Shown here piece by piece: positions 36,760 to 47,525 of a DNA stretch of 64,000 nucleotides. The notes under the pieces were generated by a model that saw nothing but the letters and a program-made list of their open reading frames with translations, was not told the origin of the DNA and ran no database searches. The stretch is taken from contig VXAU01002292.1 in assembly GCA_013399695.1 (NCBI GenBank), positions 294,927-358,926 of the forward strand, written 5' to 3'. Source of the DNA: Formicarius rufipectus. Its lineage: Eukaryota; Chordata; Aves; Passeriformes; Formicariidae. Positions within the stretch are counted from its first letter, which is position 1; every line of letters begins with the position of its first letter. The position numbers and the translations under genes are program-made.

Positions 36760-37919
36760 TTTAACCTCAAGGAGTGGCACTGAGCGGGCCCGGCGGCTGA
36801 CCGTGGGTCCCGAGGGCTCCCAGCTCCAGCTTTCCGGCGGCCCGGGCGGCTCCTCGCACGCTGCGGGGACAGCCCCTGCAAAGGAATTCGGGCGCATCCC
36901 AGGCTGGCAGCACGGATCGCTGCTCCGCAGCTGCTCCTCTGTGCCGCCCCGCTCTTTTCCTTCGTTCCAGCGAGGAGTAGGTTTGCTGTCAGTGATCAAA
37001 ATTTTACCTAAATTGTTAGGTGGTACGAGGAGAGGATTTAGGCGAATATTTCTAAGGCTGTCGAACAGGAAAGGATACATTTAGTTATCTTCATGAAAAT
37101 GAAACCTCTCTTAAACGAATTTCTAGGGCAGAAACACGTTGGCTATAATAACAGTGGTCGGGGGGCAGTCATTTCATCCTTCCCTGATAGGCGAATTTCA
37201 CGGCATTTCCAAACGCGAGGCTGAAGTTATCAAGTTCCCGGCTCTTTGCGATCACCCATCGAAGAAAATCTACATATTTATTTCCACCCCTAGTCTTTAA
37301 GCCAGTAGAATACCAATGCCTGCAATATTTTCCCCCCCCTCAAGAGTTTAATTACTTTTAATATTTTCAGTATAAACCTGTTCTTATCTCTTAGGGAGCT
37401 GATTAACTAGAGAAAGAGTCGCAAGATCCAAGATGAGTTGGACGGATAAAATAAAATTAGAAATCCATGAGGGACAAAAATGTTTTTCTTTCTTTATATC
37501 GGACACACGGTGGGGTTTTTTTATAAATATTCAGGCGACACACAGGCATATAAAATATGTAATTGGCCTAGAATGGAGCAGTACACAGGGAAAGACTAAC
37601 GAAGTAGTCGTAGGCATGAAAATTGAAGTTGTGTGCCACAAAGGCAGACCCTTCCATGGGGGAAGGGCTGAATGTGGCAAAATCATGTAAAATCTCTGTT
37701 CTCAGTAACGTCTCGTTATTAGGAGTGATGACTAAACCTCCAGGATTATTCTGGACTGTAAGTTATCAAGAGCCCACTAATTTCACATTAAAACCCATTG
37801 ACTGCAACAGCGTGATTGAAGGGTTTTTAACAATTAACATAATCAGAAAATGAGTGGAGATAATTTTTATTCAACTCATTACTTTTTAATCATGTATTTC
37901 TTTTAATTAATATCTGCTC
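36760..37919. promoter_or_regulatory. GC-rich block passing into repeat-free AT-rich candidate regulatory DNA
   Basis: About 36770-36970 is CpG-rich. From 36980 the sequence is AT-richer but keeps CpG words (GGCGAATATTTC, AAACGAATTTC, GGCGAATTTCACGG, AACGCGAGG), a pattern seen in conserved elements that resist CpG decay. No coding frame with splice sites. Confidence 0.3.
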
Positions 37920-39080
37920 CGTGAAAATAACAAAAAGCCGAGTCCCAGAGCAGCCCCGGGCAGGGGAGGCGACCCCGGCGGCGGCGAGGCGGGCCGGGGG
38001 GGCCGGGGGAGCGGGGCCGGAGGGAGACATCACTCCCAAAGACAGAGCTGGAGCTGCAGCCACGGCCGCTCCTCAAAACAACACCCTCCCCATGCCAAAA
38101 AGACCCGTCTAGTACACGGCTCTCGGACCCCTGCCCTCCCAAGCCCCCTCCCCAAGGGGCACAGGACAGCCCGGGAATATCCCGGAGCCCCGACGCGGCA
38201 GCCGAACGAGCTTTTCCCAGCCCCTGCCCATGGCCCTACCCTTCCAAGGAGTAAAGAGTGGGGGGCTTAGGAGGGAGTGGGAAGGCGCCTCCAGCCCCGG
38301 GAAGGCTACCAGTGCGGTCGTCAGTGTCAACAGGTTGCTGCTGCCGCTCAGCCCCACTGCCCTCGGCGTCCACCTCGTCTGTGACAGCGGCAGCGTGCCC
38401 GGGTCCCGTGTGCCTGAGGCTGCCGGGGGGCCCCGTGTATCCCTGTGTGTGTGCTGGGTTTCATAGGCTCTTGTCCTCTCCTCTACTGAGTTGTTTAAGC
38501 CTCCCCTGTGACAAGTTCAGGGGGTGTGGTGAGGAAGAGAATACCTGACTTGGAAAAAAACCCAACCCCTATAAATCTGGGCTCCGAATTTCCTTGCTCC
38601 GAGGGAAAAAAAAATTGTATTACAGCAGCTCCCCAGAGGTCTGCGTGGGAGTGAGCCCCGGGAGGCTGCTCCACCACTGTCCTCGTCGCGACAGAGCCGT
38701 GAAGAGGGGTAGGGCGTACCTTAAGTCTGTCCATCCGTCTAGACACTCATCTACCCTCATCACTCCCGCCTGCCCCATGCCGCGACTCACCGCGAAGCGC
38801 GCAGGAGGGCTGCGGGGGAAGAGTGCCCGCGCTCCCACGGGCGGGGGGCTCCACGCGTGACGCCTGGGCCCAGCACTTCACAACAAGGAACCCTGGAGGG
38901 AGAATTCCTACGGCGGGTGTCAGGCTGTTGGACAGAACTCACAGAAAGCGGCGGCTGGCCCCAGTCGGTGCTGGGGACTCGCCAGTGTGCATGTGTGTGT
39001 GCCCGCTGTCACTGCTAGTGAAGATGTTGAAAATCCCGTGGGAAATTTCCAGGGTCACCCGCTCCTTATTTTTTTAATCA
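37920..39080. promoter_or_regulatory. CpG-island block
   Basis: The GC-rich core at about 37960-38460 has CCCGGCGGCGGCGAGGCGGG-type sequence, and a second CpG-rich part spans about 38640-38980. Open frames on both strands are compositional. No promoter start or exon can be assigned. Confidence 0.45.
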
Positions 39081-42000
39081 CTTGAGGATAAAGGTATGCA
39101 GGCTCTGACTAGATGGAACATCAGTTCATGTAAGACAGTCTCAGACATTCACAAACCCGTGCTGCTGAGAAAGGCTTGCCCAACCTGCTGAAGGATTGAC
39201 AGGTTCGTGTTGAATAAGTAACTCCTGTCTTTCAAACATTTCAATTAATACACTGTAGAAGGAGTAGGAAAATCAATTTTTATTCTTGTATAGATTGTCA
39301 CAGCCTGACCTTTCTGCCTCTGGAATCTCCCTTCTTGAAAATTTGCCCCTGGAAGGAGTCAGTGCAACTGTTCTCTTGAATACTGACTGGAGCTACGTCT
39401 TATCAGGCAGAGATTTCAGGGACGTGCTGCGGGCAGGATGGCCAGGCTGCCTGAACGGACCATGCAGGTAGATTTGTGCAGTTCTTCCCGGCAGGGAAAG
39501 ATTGATTATGCAGTATTAGATCAGTTTTAAGACTGGAAAGGAGTTGTGGGAGAGTTTATCTGTTGTTGTTACTTAGTGGATCTGTTTTGGGGTTTTGTTT
39601 GTTTGTGGATTTATCTTTTTTTCTTTTTTAAGAGGTGTTGGAACTAACGTTTTGGGTTTTTTGTGGGTTTTTTGTTTGTTTTGGTTTTGTTCTTGTTTTT
39701 TAAATACAAACACTTTAAACAGAAAAAAATTTAAAATAACCTAATACAAATAAAACATGCATAAACATCATCTCAGCATTTTAAGTTGCATTCGCTACAT
39801 GTGACATTGACAATTAAGATGGTATTTGCTGTTTGTTTTTTTTAATATAAATTCCGTGTGAACTCTTGGAAGAGGGTGACTTTTGGGTCACAGCAGCAGA
39901 CTGAGACTGAAACATGACAACGAACACTGCGAGGTGTGAAGGTGACTGTTTACAAAATTTCATCCAGTCTTCAGCTGCCTGTTGGAAGTGCCTGTTGGTT
40001 CCTGTTAGCCATCTGGTATTCAGTATTATGTTTATAACCTCTTGACTAGAGCACACTCCCTTTCTTGCATGCACGCAACCTCAGTGAACTTAGTTGAGTA
40101 GACTTGCAAATTCACAGATGAGAAAGTTTGGCCCTTTGTGGAAACCACAATGGACCAATGCTGGTGACAAACTCCAGGCAGGAATAACGCTTGGCTCTTC
40201 CTGGGTTCCTCACAGCTCACAACAGTGCAGTGACTGCAGCTAAATGACACCTAGTGGGACATAGGCATGGTGGACTTCCCCTCCAGAGCTATCTCTGCCA
40301 ATCCTTCACCAGCAGGCACCTTGTTGTTACAATAACCTAAAAATTATGTTGAATATTTAATTTTTTTCTTTTCCCAGAATCAACATAGATTGGGAGCACT
40401 TCAGATAATAATCCAAGTCTATAGGATAAGCAACGCTTAAATTTCAATAGCTTTACTGAAATAATGTGTCATGTTTATGCTATCTTCTGTTAGGGCTCAT
40501 CTTGCTGTGATCTTTTATCTAGAGAAGAAAGAAAAAACTTTTTCTAGGGATAATATTAGTAATTTTCTACTATTACAGGTGAAAGGACATACCGAGGTAC
40601 AATGCAAAGAAGAGATGTAAAGCAGTCCCCAGGACAGATTTGGAGATACCTGTCAAAACGTTCTTTTTTCCTTAGCTGATTATTTCCAGCGTTCACATCA
40701 TCTCCTGCACCATTGCTTCAATCCTGACCATGTGTGGGCAGGAGGGAAGGACTCTTGCTTCTGTAGTGTGCCCTTCACTGACTCATCCCAGAAGGGCTGC
40801 AACACAAGGAGTGAAACTGGATGGGTGCACAAGTAGATCCAATGTCTGCTGACAGCCAGACTGCCAGCCATTCTCTAGCCCTATAAGCCGTGGTTTAGGT
40901 CTGTGCTTTGAGAACTTGGCAAAATTCAATGGAGATATATGAGTAACAAGGAACAATCTGTGCAAGAGGGCAGAATTTGGCCAACTGCATATTTCCAAGT
41001 ATGGATGGTCATCCACACTATAAAAAGTTATAAAAAGAATATACCTTTCATATTATTTGTGTCAATCAAGATGTTACTTGTGGTAATTTCACTATTACAA
41101 TGCTTTTAACATTTCTGCTGTATTTTAAACATTATCTCAAATGTCTTTTTTCATCCCTGCTTACTTTTTCCCCCTATGAATTAGTTATTTCATTTTGGTA
41201 TCATCCTATTTTACTGTCATGAAAAATATCCAGTCTAACAGCTCTTCTTTCATTTCATAACAAACAGCACAATTAAAACTTAATTAGATGCATGTGAGTA
41301 AGGAAATGGCAATGCCACCCAGGACCTTAAATGTGATATTATCCAATTGCTCAAGTGCAGCATCCTGGGGAGAAAAAAAACCAACAACAAACCAAAAACC
41401 ACAAACAAAAAAATCCCATCAACTTTTTCTAGCTGTATCTTTACAGACTGGCATGATTCCTGCTGACAATTACTGTTTTTCTAGTCATGATTCTAAAAAT
41501 ACAAAGTACTTTTTTTTTTCTTTTTGCACAGCAAAAACTCTGACAGGTGCATGGAAATGACATTTCTTCTCTGTACAATGGATTCACAGAGAGGATTACA
41601 AGCAAACATCTAAGTCTAAGTGAAGATCATAAGGCACTATATATGATTTCTGAAGCTACTATGCTCTTGCATTCTAACAGAAAATAAAAGCCTTCATACA
41701 AAGATGTGGCATTCTTTTCTCTCTTCAAAAGTGTGCTGGTGCTCAGTAGGGAAGAGGGTTAGCTGATGTCTGTCTTGGTGTTCACTATCTGTTTGGAAAT
41801 TTCTGGCTTTCTGGCTCACCATCACAGGTTACTTCAGTGCCTTCTGATACCTTAGTCCCAGGGCCAGGACGTTGTCCAGGACTCCTCCACTGAGCTTGTT
41901 CCAGCTGAGGGTGGCCTGAGGATTCACCAGAGGCTACTGAAAACATGGGCTTCAGAAGTAGGTGGATATGGAAAATGGGACCTGGGCAGGTCTATGTGGA

Positions 42001-42499
42001 TAGTGATGGACAGAAGAGTAACCTCTGATCTCTTGATGTTAGGTGGTCGTTCAACCTCCCCTCAGGTGAACAGTTAGCAATAAGGAGCAGCTGGATGTAC
42101 CAGGTGGCATCTAACTCTGTTTAAGCCTAACGCTGGCATGGAGGAGGTTCATGATTCTCCAGAATGAGAATGTGGTGATTTGGCTTATGTGAGCAAATAG
42201 TCTGCCTAGCAATATCCCATACCACTGCCCAAGACAAACACATTGCAGATCCAGGTTGAATTGGACAGCCAGGCACCATAGAGGTAGTTACAGCTCTTTG
42301 GAAAACTGTGATGCTATTAGTCTTTCCTCACTTTATTTAGGAGTTTAGGGAATAAAATGGTTTTGCAGAACATTCTTAAAGAAGCGTTCTGTGAGTCACT
42401 GATGCACATTTTCTGTACATCTAACATTGGTGCAGTTTTACTTGGGGATTGCAGTTTCTTTTACTCACCTAGAGAGTTATGTTTTGGAGTGTCTTCCTA
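39081..42499. other. Intergenic DNA, T/G-rich patch
   Basis: Unique AT-rich sequence with a TTTG/TTTTGG-rich patch at about 39580-39700. No exons or repeat families recognised. Confidence 0.55.
41995..42036. repeat. 42-bp dispersed direct repeat, copy A
   Basis: Matches 43281-43322 at 40 of 42 positions, in the same orientation. The flanks do not obviously match. Confidence 0.9.
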
Positions 42500-42675
42500 T
42501 TTGGAATGGACTTCCCAGGGAGGTGGTAGAGTCACCATCCCAGGAGGTGTTTAAGGAAAGATTGGATGTGCCACTTAGAGACATGGTTTAGTTGATGCGA
42601 TGATGATGAGTCATATGTTGGACTTGATGATCTCAGAGGTCTTTTCCAACCTAAATGATTCTGTGATTCTGTGAT
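42500..42675 (+). mobile_element. CR1 LINE, 3' end fragment
   Basis: GGAATGGACTTCCCAGGGAGG, TGTTTAAGGAAAGATTGGATG, TTGGACTTGATGATCTCAGAGG and TTTTCCAACCTAAATG, followed by the ATTCTGTG direct repeats, are the canonical end of avian CR1. It is about 175 bases, strongly 5'-truncated and without coding capacity. Confidence 0.93.
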
Positions 42676-44636
42676 GTGAAGTGTCAGACCTTCCCTGATT
42701 CCCTACCAGCCAATGCAACATTATTGTTCCTGAGTGCTCAAAGTGGGATTTGGTTTCTAATTTGCAAAGTCATGGATAATTTTGGGCGTTTCTGAATTAA
42801 AGACTGAAAATATTGTAAATCAATGGCTTTCACCCTCCTGTCCCCCCACCCCCACCTGCCCTGACTCTTGAGTCCTTTTTTTCATTCTTCATGGTTTAGT
42901 GCAGATATGGCTCTGTCTTCTTGCCCTGAGTGAGAAGGTTTTCATATTCTTTGCAATGCATGTAGAAGAATAATGCTCCAATGGGACAGTGCTAGAAGGC
43001 ACTGTGCCTCAGGCTGGTCAGAAACAGTGCAGCTAGACAAGTGTTTGTTAATCACTTTTAAACAAAGATCTCATAACCTTTGATAATAAGAATTTGATAA
43101 ATTGTATGGTATCTCCAGGGTGATTATGACTTGCAACTAAACAAAAATGTCTCAACAGGCTGATAGTTTATTTGACTTATCTATTTCCTCACAAGTTCAT
43201 TGTCATGGGTGTAATGAGGTGTGTGTGCCCTTCAATAATTGCATACATGGCACTGTTTTCTGGACCACTTTCTGATGCTCTGTGGACAGTGATGGACAGA
43301 AGAGTAACCTCGGATCTCTTGAGGATGCAAAAAAAAGTAATAGAAAAAAGTAATGTAATCAAGTGACCCACTGTTAGGCTTTGATATCAGCCACAACCAG
43401 CACACGAGGGAGTCAACATTGGCCCTGTGAATTAACAGGGATATGTAGAGCCACAATGGAGAAGGGGGAAAAGAACTTTCCATGGGCAGGGAATAGTTGT
43501 GCAAAGAAGATATAATACACTGATCTTTTGTTCATGTTGAGCTTTGTCATCTTTGAAATTAAATTGGTCAAGATTAGAAGACATTTCCATTTCTGTAAAT
43601 CCAGAAGCACCTCTCTGTGGACAATCTTCACACCTCCCTGCTCTTGCCAGCCCCTATTATAGATGATGACCATCTCTCTTCTGTGCTGCAGTTTTGGCTT
43701 AGGAGGCAGAGCCCTTCCTCCCCTTTCTTCCTGCCCTCTGAGCTGCTGCCTGCCTCAGTCTCCCTTCCTGAGGCCATCCCACTCCCCAAGCACTCAGCCT
43801 CACAGTCATCCCTGGCTCCTTTACCCCTTAGTCATCATTTAATCTTCTGGTACTATCTGGGCGCTATGGTCTGTTCTCCATTTTGTCAGCCCTTTGGTGA
43901 AAAAGCCTTATGCAAGCAATGATCCTTTGAAGATAATAAGAAGACTTGAAAAAAGAGTTTGTTTCTATGCTCATAGTGACATAAATCAGGAGAAAGAATG
44001 CTGAAGGTGACAGAGAGACAATCAGAAGGGAGAACCAGGTTCACAGCTTCAAACTGTTAATTTTCTCCAGTTCACACTGCCATCTCCACAGATCCAGCAA
44101 GATGGCACAGGAAACAAATATTCATTTGCTATGTTCAGTTTCTGCACTGGTAAAGTAAGACTCCTTCTCCTGCTGAATGACATACTTTCCTGTAGTCAGG
44201 GCAGGTACTGAAATACTTGGATGTGTTTTCAAGAAAAATTGGGACTATATAACCTCACAAGATTTCTGATATTCTTAGATATTTCTGAGATCTACTGGCC
44301 AAGGCCAAATCCCTTTTGCTTTAGTTGTGGGTACAGCCACTTTGATGGGGTTGAGCAGAAAGGTAATGCCACCACTTCTGCCTGGTAACAGAATTTGTCT
44401 GTTATCAGAGGAGGAGTCCATGCCTTCTTCAAGCCTTGATTCTGAGCCACAGCTGAAAAAGTACAGAACGCAAAAATACAGAATATTTTTGTTTCATAAC
44501 CTCATTTTTATGATTGATAATAAGGAGAAATACTTAATGACCAGATATTTTACAGGTCTGCAGTAATGCATTTCCTAATGCCAGAGATATGTATACTCCA
44601 GTTACACCTCAGAGATTTCACCTGACAGTCATGAGC
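42676..44636. other. Intergenic, nothing recognised
   Basis: Unique sequence apart from copy B of the 42-base repeat. The 101-codon + strand frame at 43617-43922 shows no protein features. Confidence 0.55.
43281..43322. repeat. 42-bp dispersed direct repeat, copy B
   Basis: Second copy of the 42-base segment, 1,286 bases downstream of copy A, with two substitutions. Confidence 0.9.
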
Positions 44637-44867
44637 TTTTCTTTCCTTTTCTTTTCTTTTTCTTTTCTTTTCTTTTCTTTTCTTTTCTTTTCTTTTCTTT
44701 TCTTTTCTTTTCTTTTCTTTTCTTTTCTTTTCTTTTCTTTTCTTTTCTTTTCTTTTCTTTTCTTTTCCTTTTTTCTTTTCTTTTCTTCTTTTCTTTCTTT
44801 TTCTTTTTTTTTTTTTTTTAAATTTTTTCCTTCTCCTTTTTCTCTTTCTTTTTTTCCTTCTCCCCAC
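44637..44867. repeat. (TTTTC)n microsatellite with degenerate pyrimidine flank
   Basis: About twenty uninterrupted TTTTC units at roughly 44663-44766, then a degenerating T/C tract with a T run. The coding strand is pure pyrimidine over some 200 bases, so triplex (H-DNA) formation is possible. Confidence 0.95.
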
Positions 44868-45029
44868 CAACCAAGACCAGTTTCCACTAGCAGGAAAAGA
44901 AACATTCTCTCACAGGAGAATATTTAAATCTCTTAAGACGTGGGAAAACGCATCCTCCTTGACCCGCAAGGATGAAGGGGCATCTCTGATCCTCAGCCAG
45001 TCCTTCCCAGTGTCCATGCAGACCCATTG

Positions 45030-45340
45030 CAGGAACATCCGCGGTGAGGATGGCGAGCGACTGGTCCGGGGCGTTTTTCCATCGCTCCCTCGGGATGCAG
45101 CTGCTGTCGGGGCTGCGTGAAACACGCCGAGGGCCCTTTCCAGCCCCCCGCCGCCCCTCGGTGGGCGATGCACGGGAGTGCTGCTGCCCTCTCCCGGGGG
45201 GATGCGGGCAGCCCGGCCGTGCCGCCCCCGCCCAGCCCGGGGGACACGAAGCAGGGACACCCCGCTCCCCACGGGGCCCTGTGGTCGCCGGCTGGGCCGA
45301 GGGTGGCTTAGGGGCTGCAAGCATCCCCTGCCCCCGTCTC
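45030..45340. promoter_or_regulatory. Small CpG island 2 kb upstream of OSTM1
   Basis: GC-rich with frequent CpG (GGATGGCGAGCGACTGG, CGCCGCCCCTCGG, GCCGTGCCGCCCCCGCCC). Open frames on both strands of 84-145 codons are compositional. It could be an alternative or divergent promoter; no exon is visible. Confidence 0.4.
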
Positions 45341-46546
45341 AGGGTTGTGGGTGCCGGCTCGATGCAGGCGGCATCACCACTCCAAGGTTTCTCTGTGCTG
45401 AGGCTGCACCCTTGCTAGTGATATAGGGAAACCATCTTCTGGCCCCGGGGCCACCCGGCCACATGCGTCCTGCTAAGCTGCTTCAGGCTTCCCCACAGTA
45501 GTAGCCTTGCTAGATATGGTCCCCAAACCAGCAGGCTTTGTGCGGGAGGATGTTGCCTAGCCTCAGCCAGAACCTCGATGGGACCTGCTCGACGACTGGG
45601 CAGCAGGTCTCAGGGAAGGTCTGGCACCCAAACCAGGGCATTCTGCTGATCTTTTCCAAGTATAGGCGATGTGGTACTTTTTTGACCATTGCATTTCTCT
45701 GTGTCATATTTATGATAAGGTTTTAATTTGTTTTCTTTCATTGCTTTGAAAGCCAGTTCTTCAAAGCTGAGGCATTCAGCCCACTCAGAGAAGCCAAATG
45801 TTCTCTGTTGGGTGCTCTTCCCCTGCTTGACGGCATCTTTATCACCTTTGCTGTTGAGTTTTCACAAATCCATCCTGGATACTTCCATGCTGTGACATTT
45901 ACTTCGTGACTGGTACAAACCAGACCCAGGTGGGCCAGCTGAGATGGAGCTGGCTGAGCTGGGTACGACTGGGTGCACGGGGAGCTGCTTCAAACAGTGC
46001 CGAACTCCCAGCAGCTGCCACAACTGGTAGGGCACCCTCAGCCAGCGCTGCCTCCCACCACTGGTGTCATGTGTGCAGTACTGAATCAGTTGTAAAATAT
46101 GGATGGGCCCATTCTTGCTTGGATCTGTTATTCCTGAAGGCACCATGCTATGGATTGGCAGGGCTCTGCTTTTTTACTGTGATGAGTGTCTCACAAGAGC
46201 ACTAAAAATCCCACTCTCAGTCAGAAGGCTATGGAAATGACTGAAAAGGGATTTAGTCAGATGGGACAGGCACGGGGTCAAGGTCCTTCCAGATAGAGGT
46301 GTTATCGATAAGCTGGCACTTCAACCCCCGGTGAGGGGCTATCTACTGTTCACCTCTCCTGCTCCGAGAAGAGTTTTTCTCTGGTAGCTACAGTTTTATT
46401 CAGGATCAGCCGTGGTGAAGTTTGGTGCCAGGTACCAACAAATGTGTCCACTTCGGATAAAACGCGGGAAACACGTTGCCCGCAGAAAGCTGCAGTTTAT
46501 TTCTCCATCATCAACTCTTTCTCTGCTTGAGGGATTTTTAATTTTT
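45341..46546. other. OSTM1 upstream flank
   Basis: Unique sequence of balanced composition between the small CpG island and the promoter gap. No coding exon or known repeat recognised. Confidence 0.55.
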
Positions 46547-47158
46547 NNNNNNNNNNNNNNNNNNNNNNNNNNNNNNNNNNNNNNNNNNNNNNNNNNNNNN
46601 NNNNNNNNNNNNNNNNNNNNNNNNNNNNNNNNNNNNNNNNNNNNNNNNNNNNNNNNNNNNNNNNNNNNNNNNNNNNNNNNNNNNNNNNNNNNNNNNNNNN
46701 NNNNNNNNNNNNNNNNNNNNNNNNNNNNNNNNNNNNNNNNNNNNNNNNNNNNNNNNNNNNNNNNNNNNNNNNNNNNNNNNNNNNNNNNNNNNNNNNNNNN
46801 NNNNNNNNNNNNNNNNNNNNNNNNNNNNNNNNNNNNNNNNNNNNNNNNNNNNNNNNNNNNNNNNNNNNNNNNNNNNNNNNNNNNNNNNNNNNNNNNNNNN
46901 NNNNNNNNNNNNNNNNNNNNNNNNNNNNNNNNNNNNNNNNNNNNNNNNNNNNNNNNNNNNNNNNNNNNNNNNNNNNNNNNNNNNNNNNNNNNNNNNNNNN
47001 NNNNNNNNNNNNNNNNNNNNNNNNNNNNNNNNNNNNNNNNNNNNNNNNNNNNNNNNNNNNNNNNNNNNNNNNNNNNNNNNNNNNNNNNNNNNNNNNNNNN
47101 NNNNNNNNNNNNNNNNNNNNNNNNNNNNNNNNNNNNNNNNNNNNNNNNNNNNNNNNNN
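46547..47158. other. Assembly gap over the OSTM1 promoter
   Basis: This is a run of 612 undetermined bases ending 34 bases before the OSTM1 start codon. The flank on the gene side is extremely GC-rich, typical of CpG-island promoters lost in bird assemblies. Frames drawn across the gap are artefacts. Confidence 0.99.
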
Positions 47159-47192
47159 GGCGCGGCGCTTCCGGTTCCTCGGCGCGGCCGCC
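47159..47192 (+). promoter_or_regulatory. Remaining OSTM1 5' UTR / promoter edge
   Basis: The 34 bases before the ATG are almost entirely G and C and contain CTTCCGG, an ETS-family core common in CpG-island housekeeping promoters. The transcription start is probably here or inside the gap. Confidence 0.45.
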
Positions 47193-47525
47193 ATGGCGCC
47201 GCCGCGGTGCCGGCCGTGGGTGCTGCTGCCCGTGCTGGCGCTCGCCCTCCTCGGCCCCGCCGCCGCCGAGGAGCAGCCGCGCTGGGCCCCAGCGCTGGAG
47301 GCAGCGGAAGGGCTGGCGGAGGAGCTGTGGGGCGTGGGGCTGCCCGGAGACCTGCCCGAACTGGAGCCCGAGTGCCGCAGCCTGCTGGCCGCCTTCGCGG
47401 AGGGCAGCGCGGCGCTGACGGGCTGCCTGGCCCGGCGCGCCCGCCCGGTGCGGCTGTGCCAGAGCTGCCACGGGCACTACCGCCGCCTGCTCGCACAGTA
47501 CGGCACCATCGCCCGCGCCGTCGGG
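47193..47525 (+). CDS. OSTM1: OSTM1 coding exon 1 (signal peptide and start of lumenal domain)
   Basis: This exon encodes residues 1-111 and ends in phase 0 at a GGG|GTGCG donor. The ATG sits in gccgccATGG, a strong Kozak context, and is followed by a hydrophobic Leu/Ala-rich signal peptide. Cysteines at 61, 78, 89 and 92 (the last two in CQSC) match the Cys pattern of the OSTM1 lumenal domain, and ARPVRLCQ is shared with mammals. The exon is extremely GC-rich, unlike the remaining exons. The 5' UTR is cut after 34 bases by the assembly gap. Confidence 0.93.

Noticed and set aside
44550..44927. Lys/Arg/Glu-rich and Phe/Ser-rich frames
   Set aside because: They are translations of the TTTTC microsatellite.
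1..47000. NR2E1 coding exons
   Set aside because: I looked on the - strand for the nuclear receptor DNA-binding domain, the start and the C-terminal coding signatures and found none. NR2E1 is expected by synteny but not visible, so it is not annotated.
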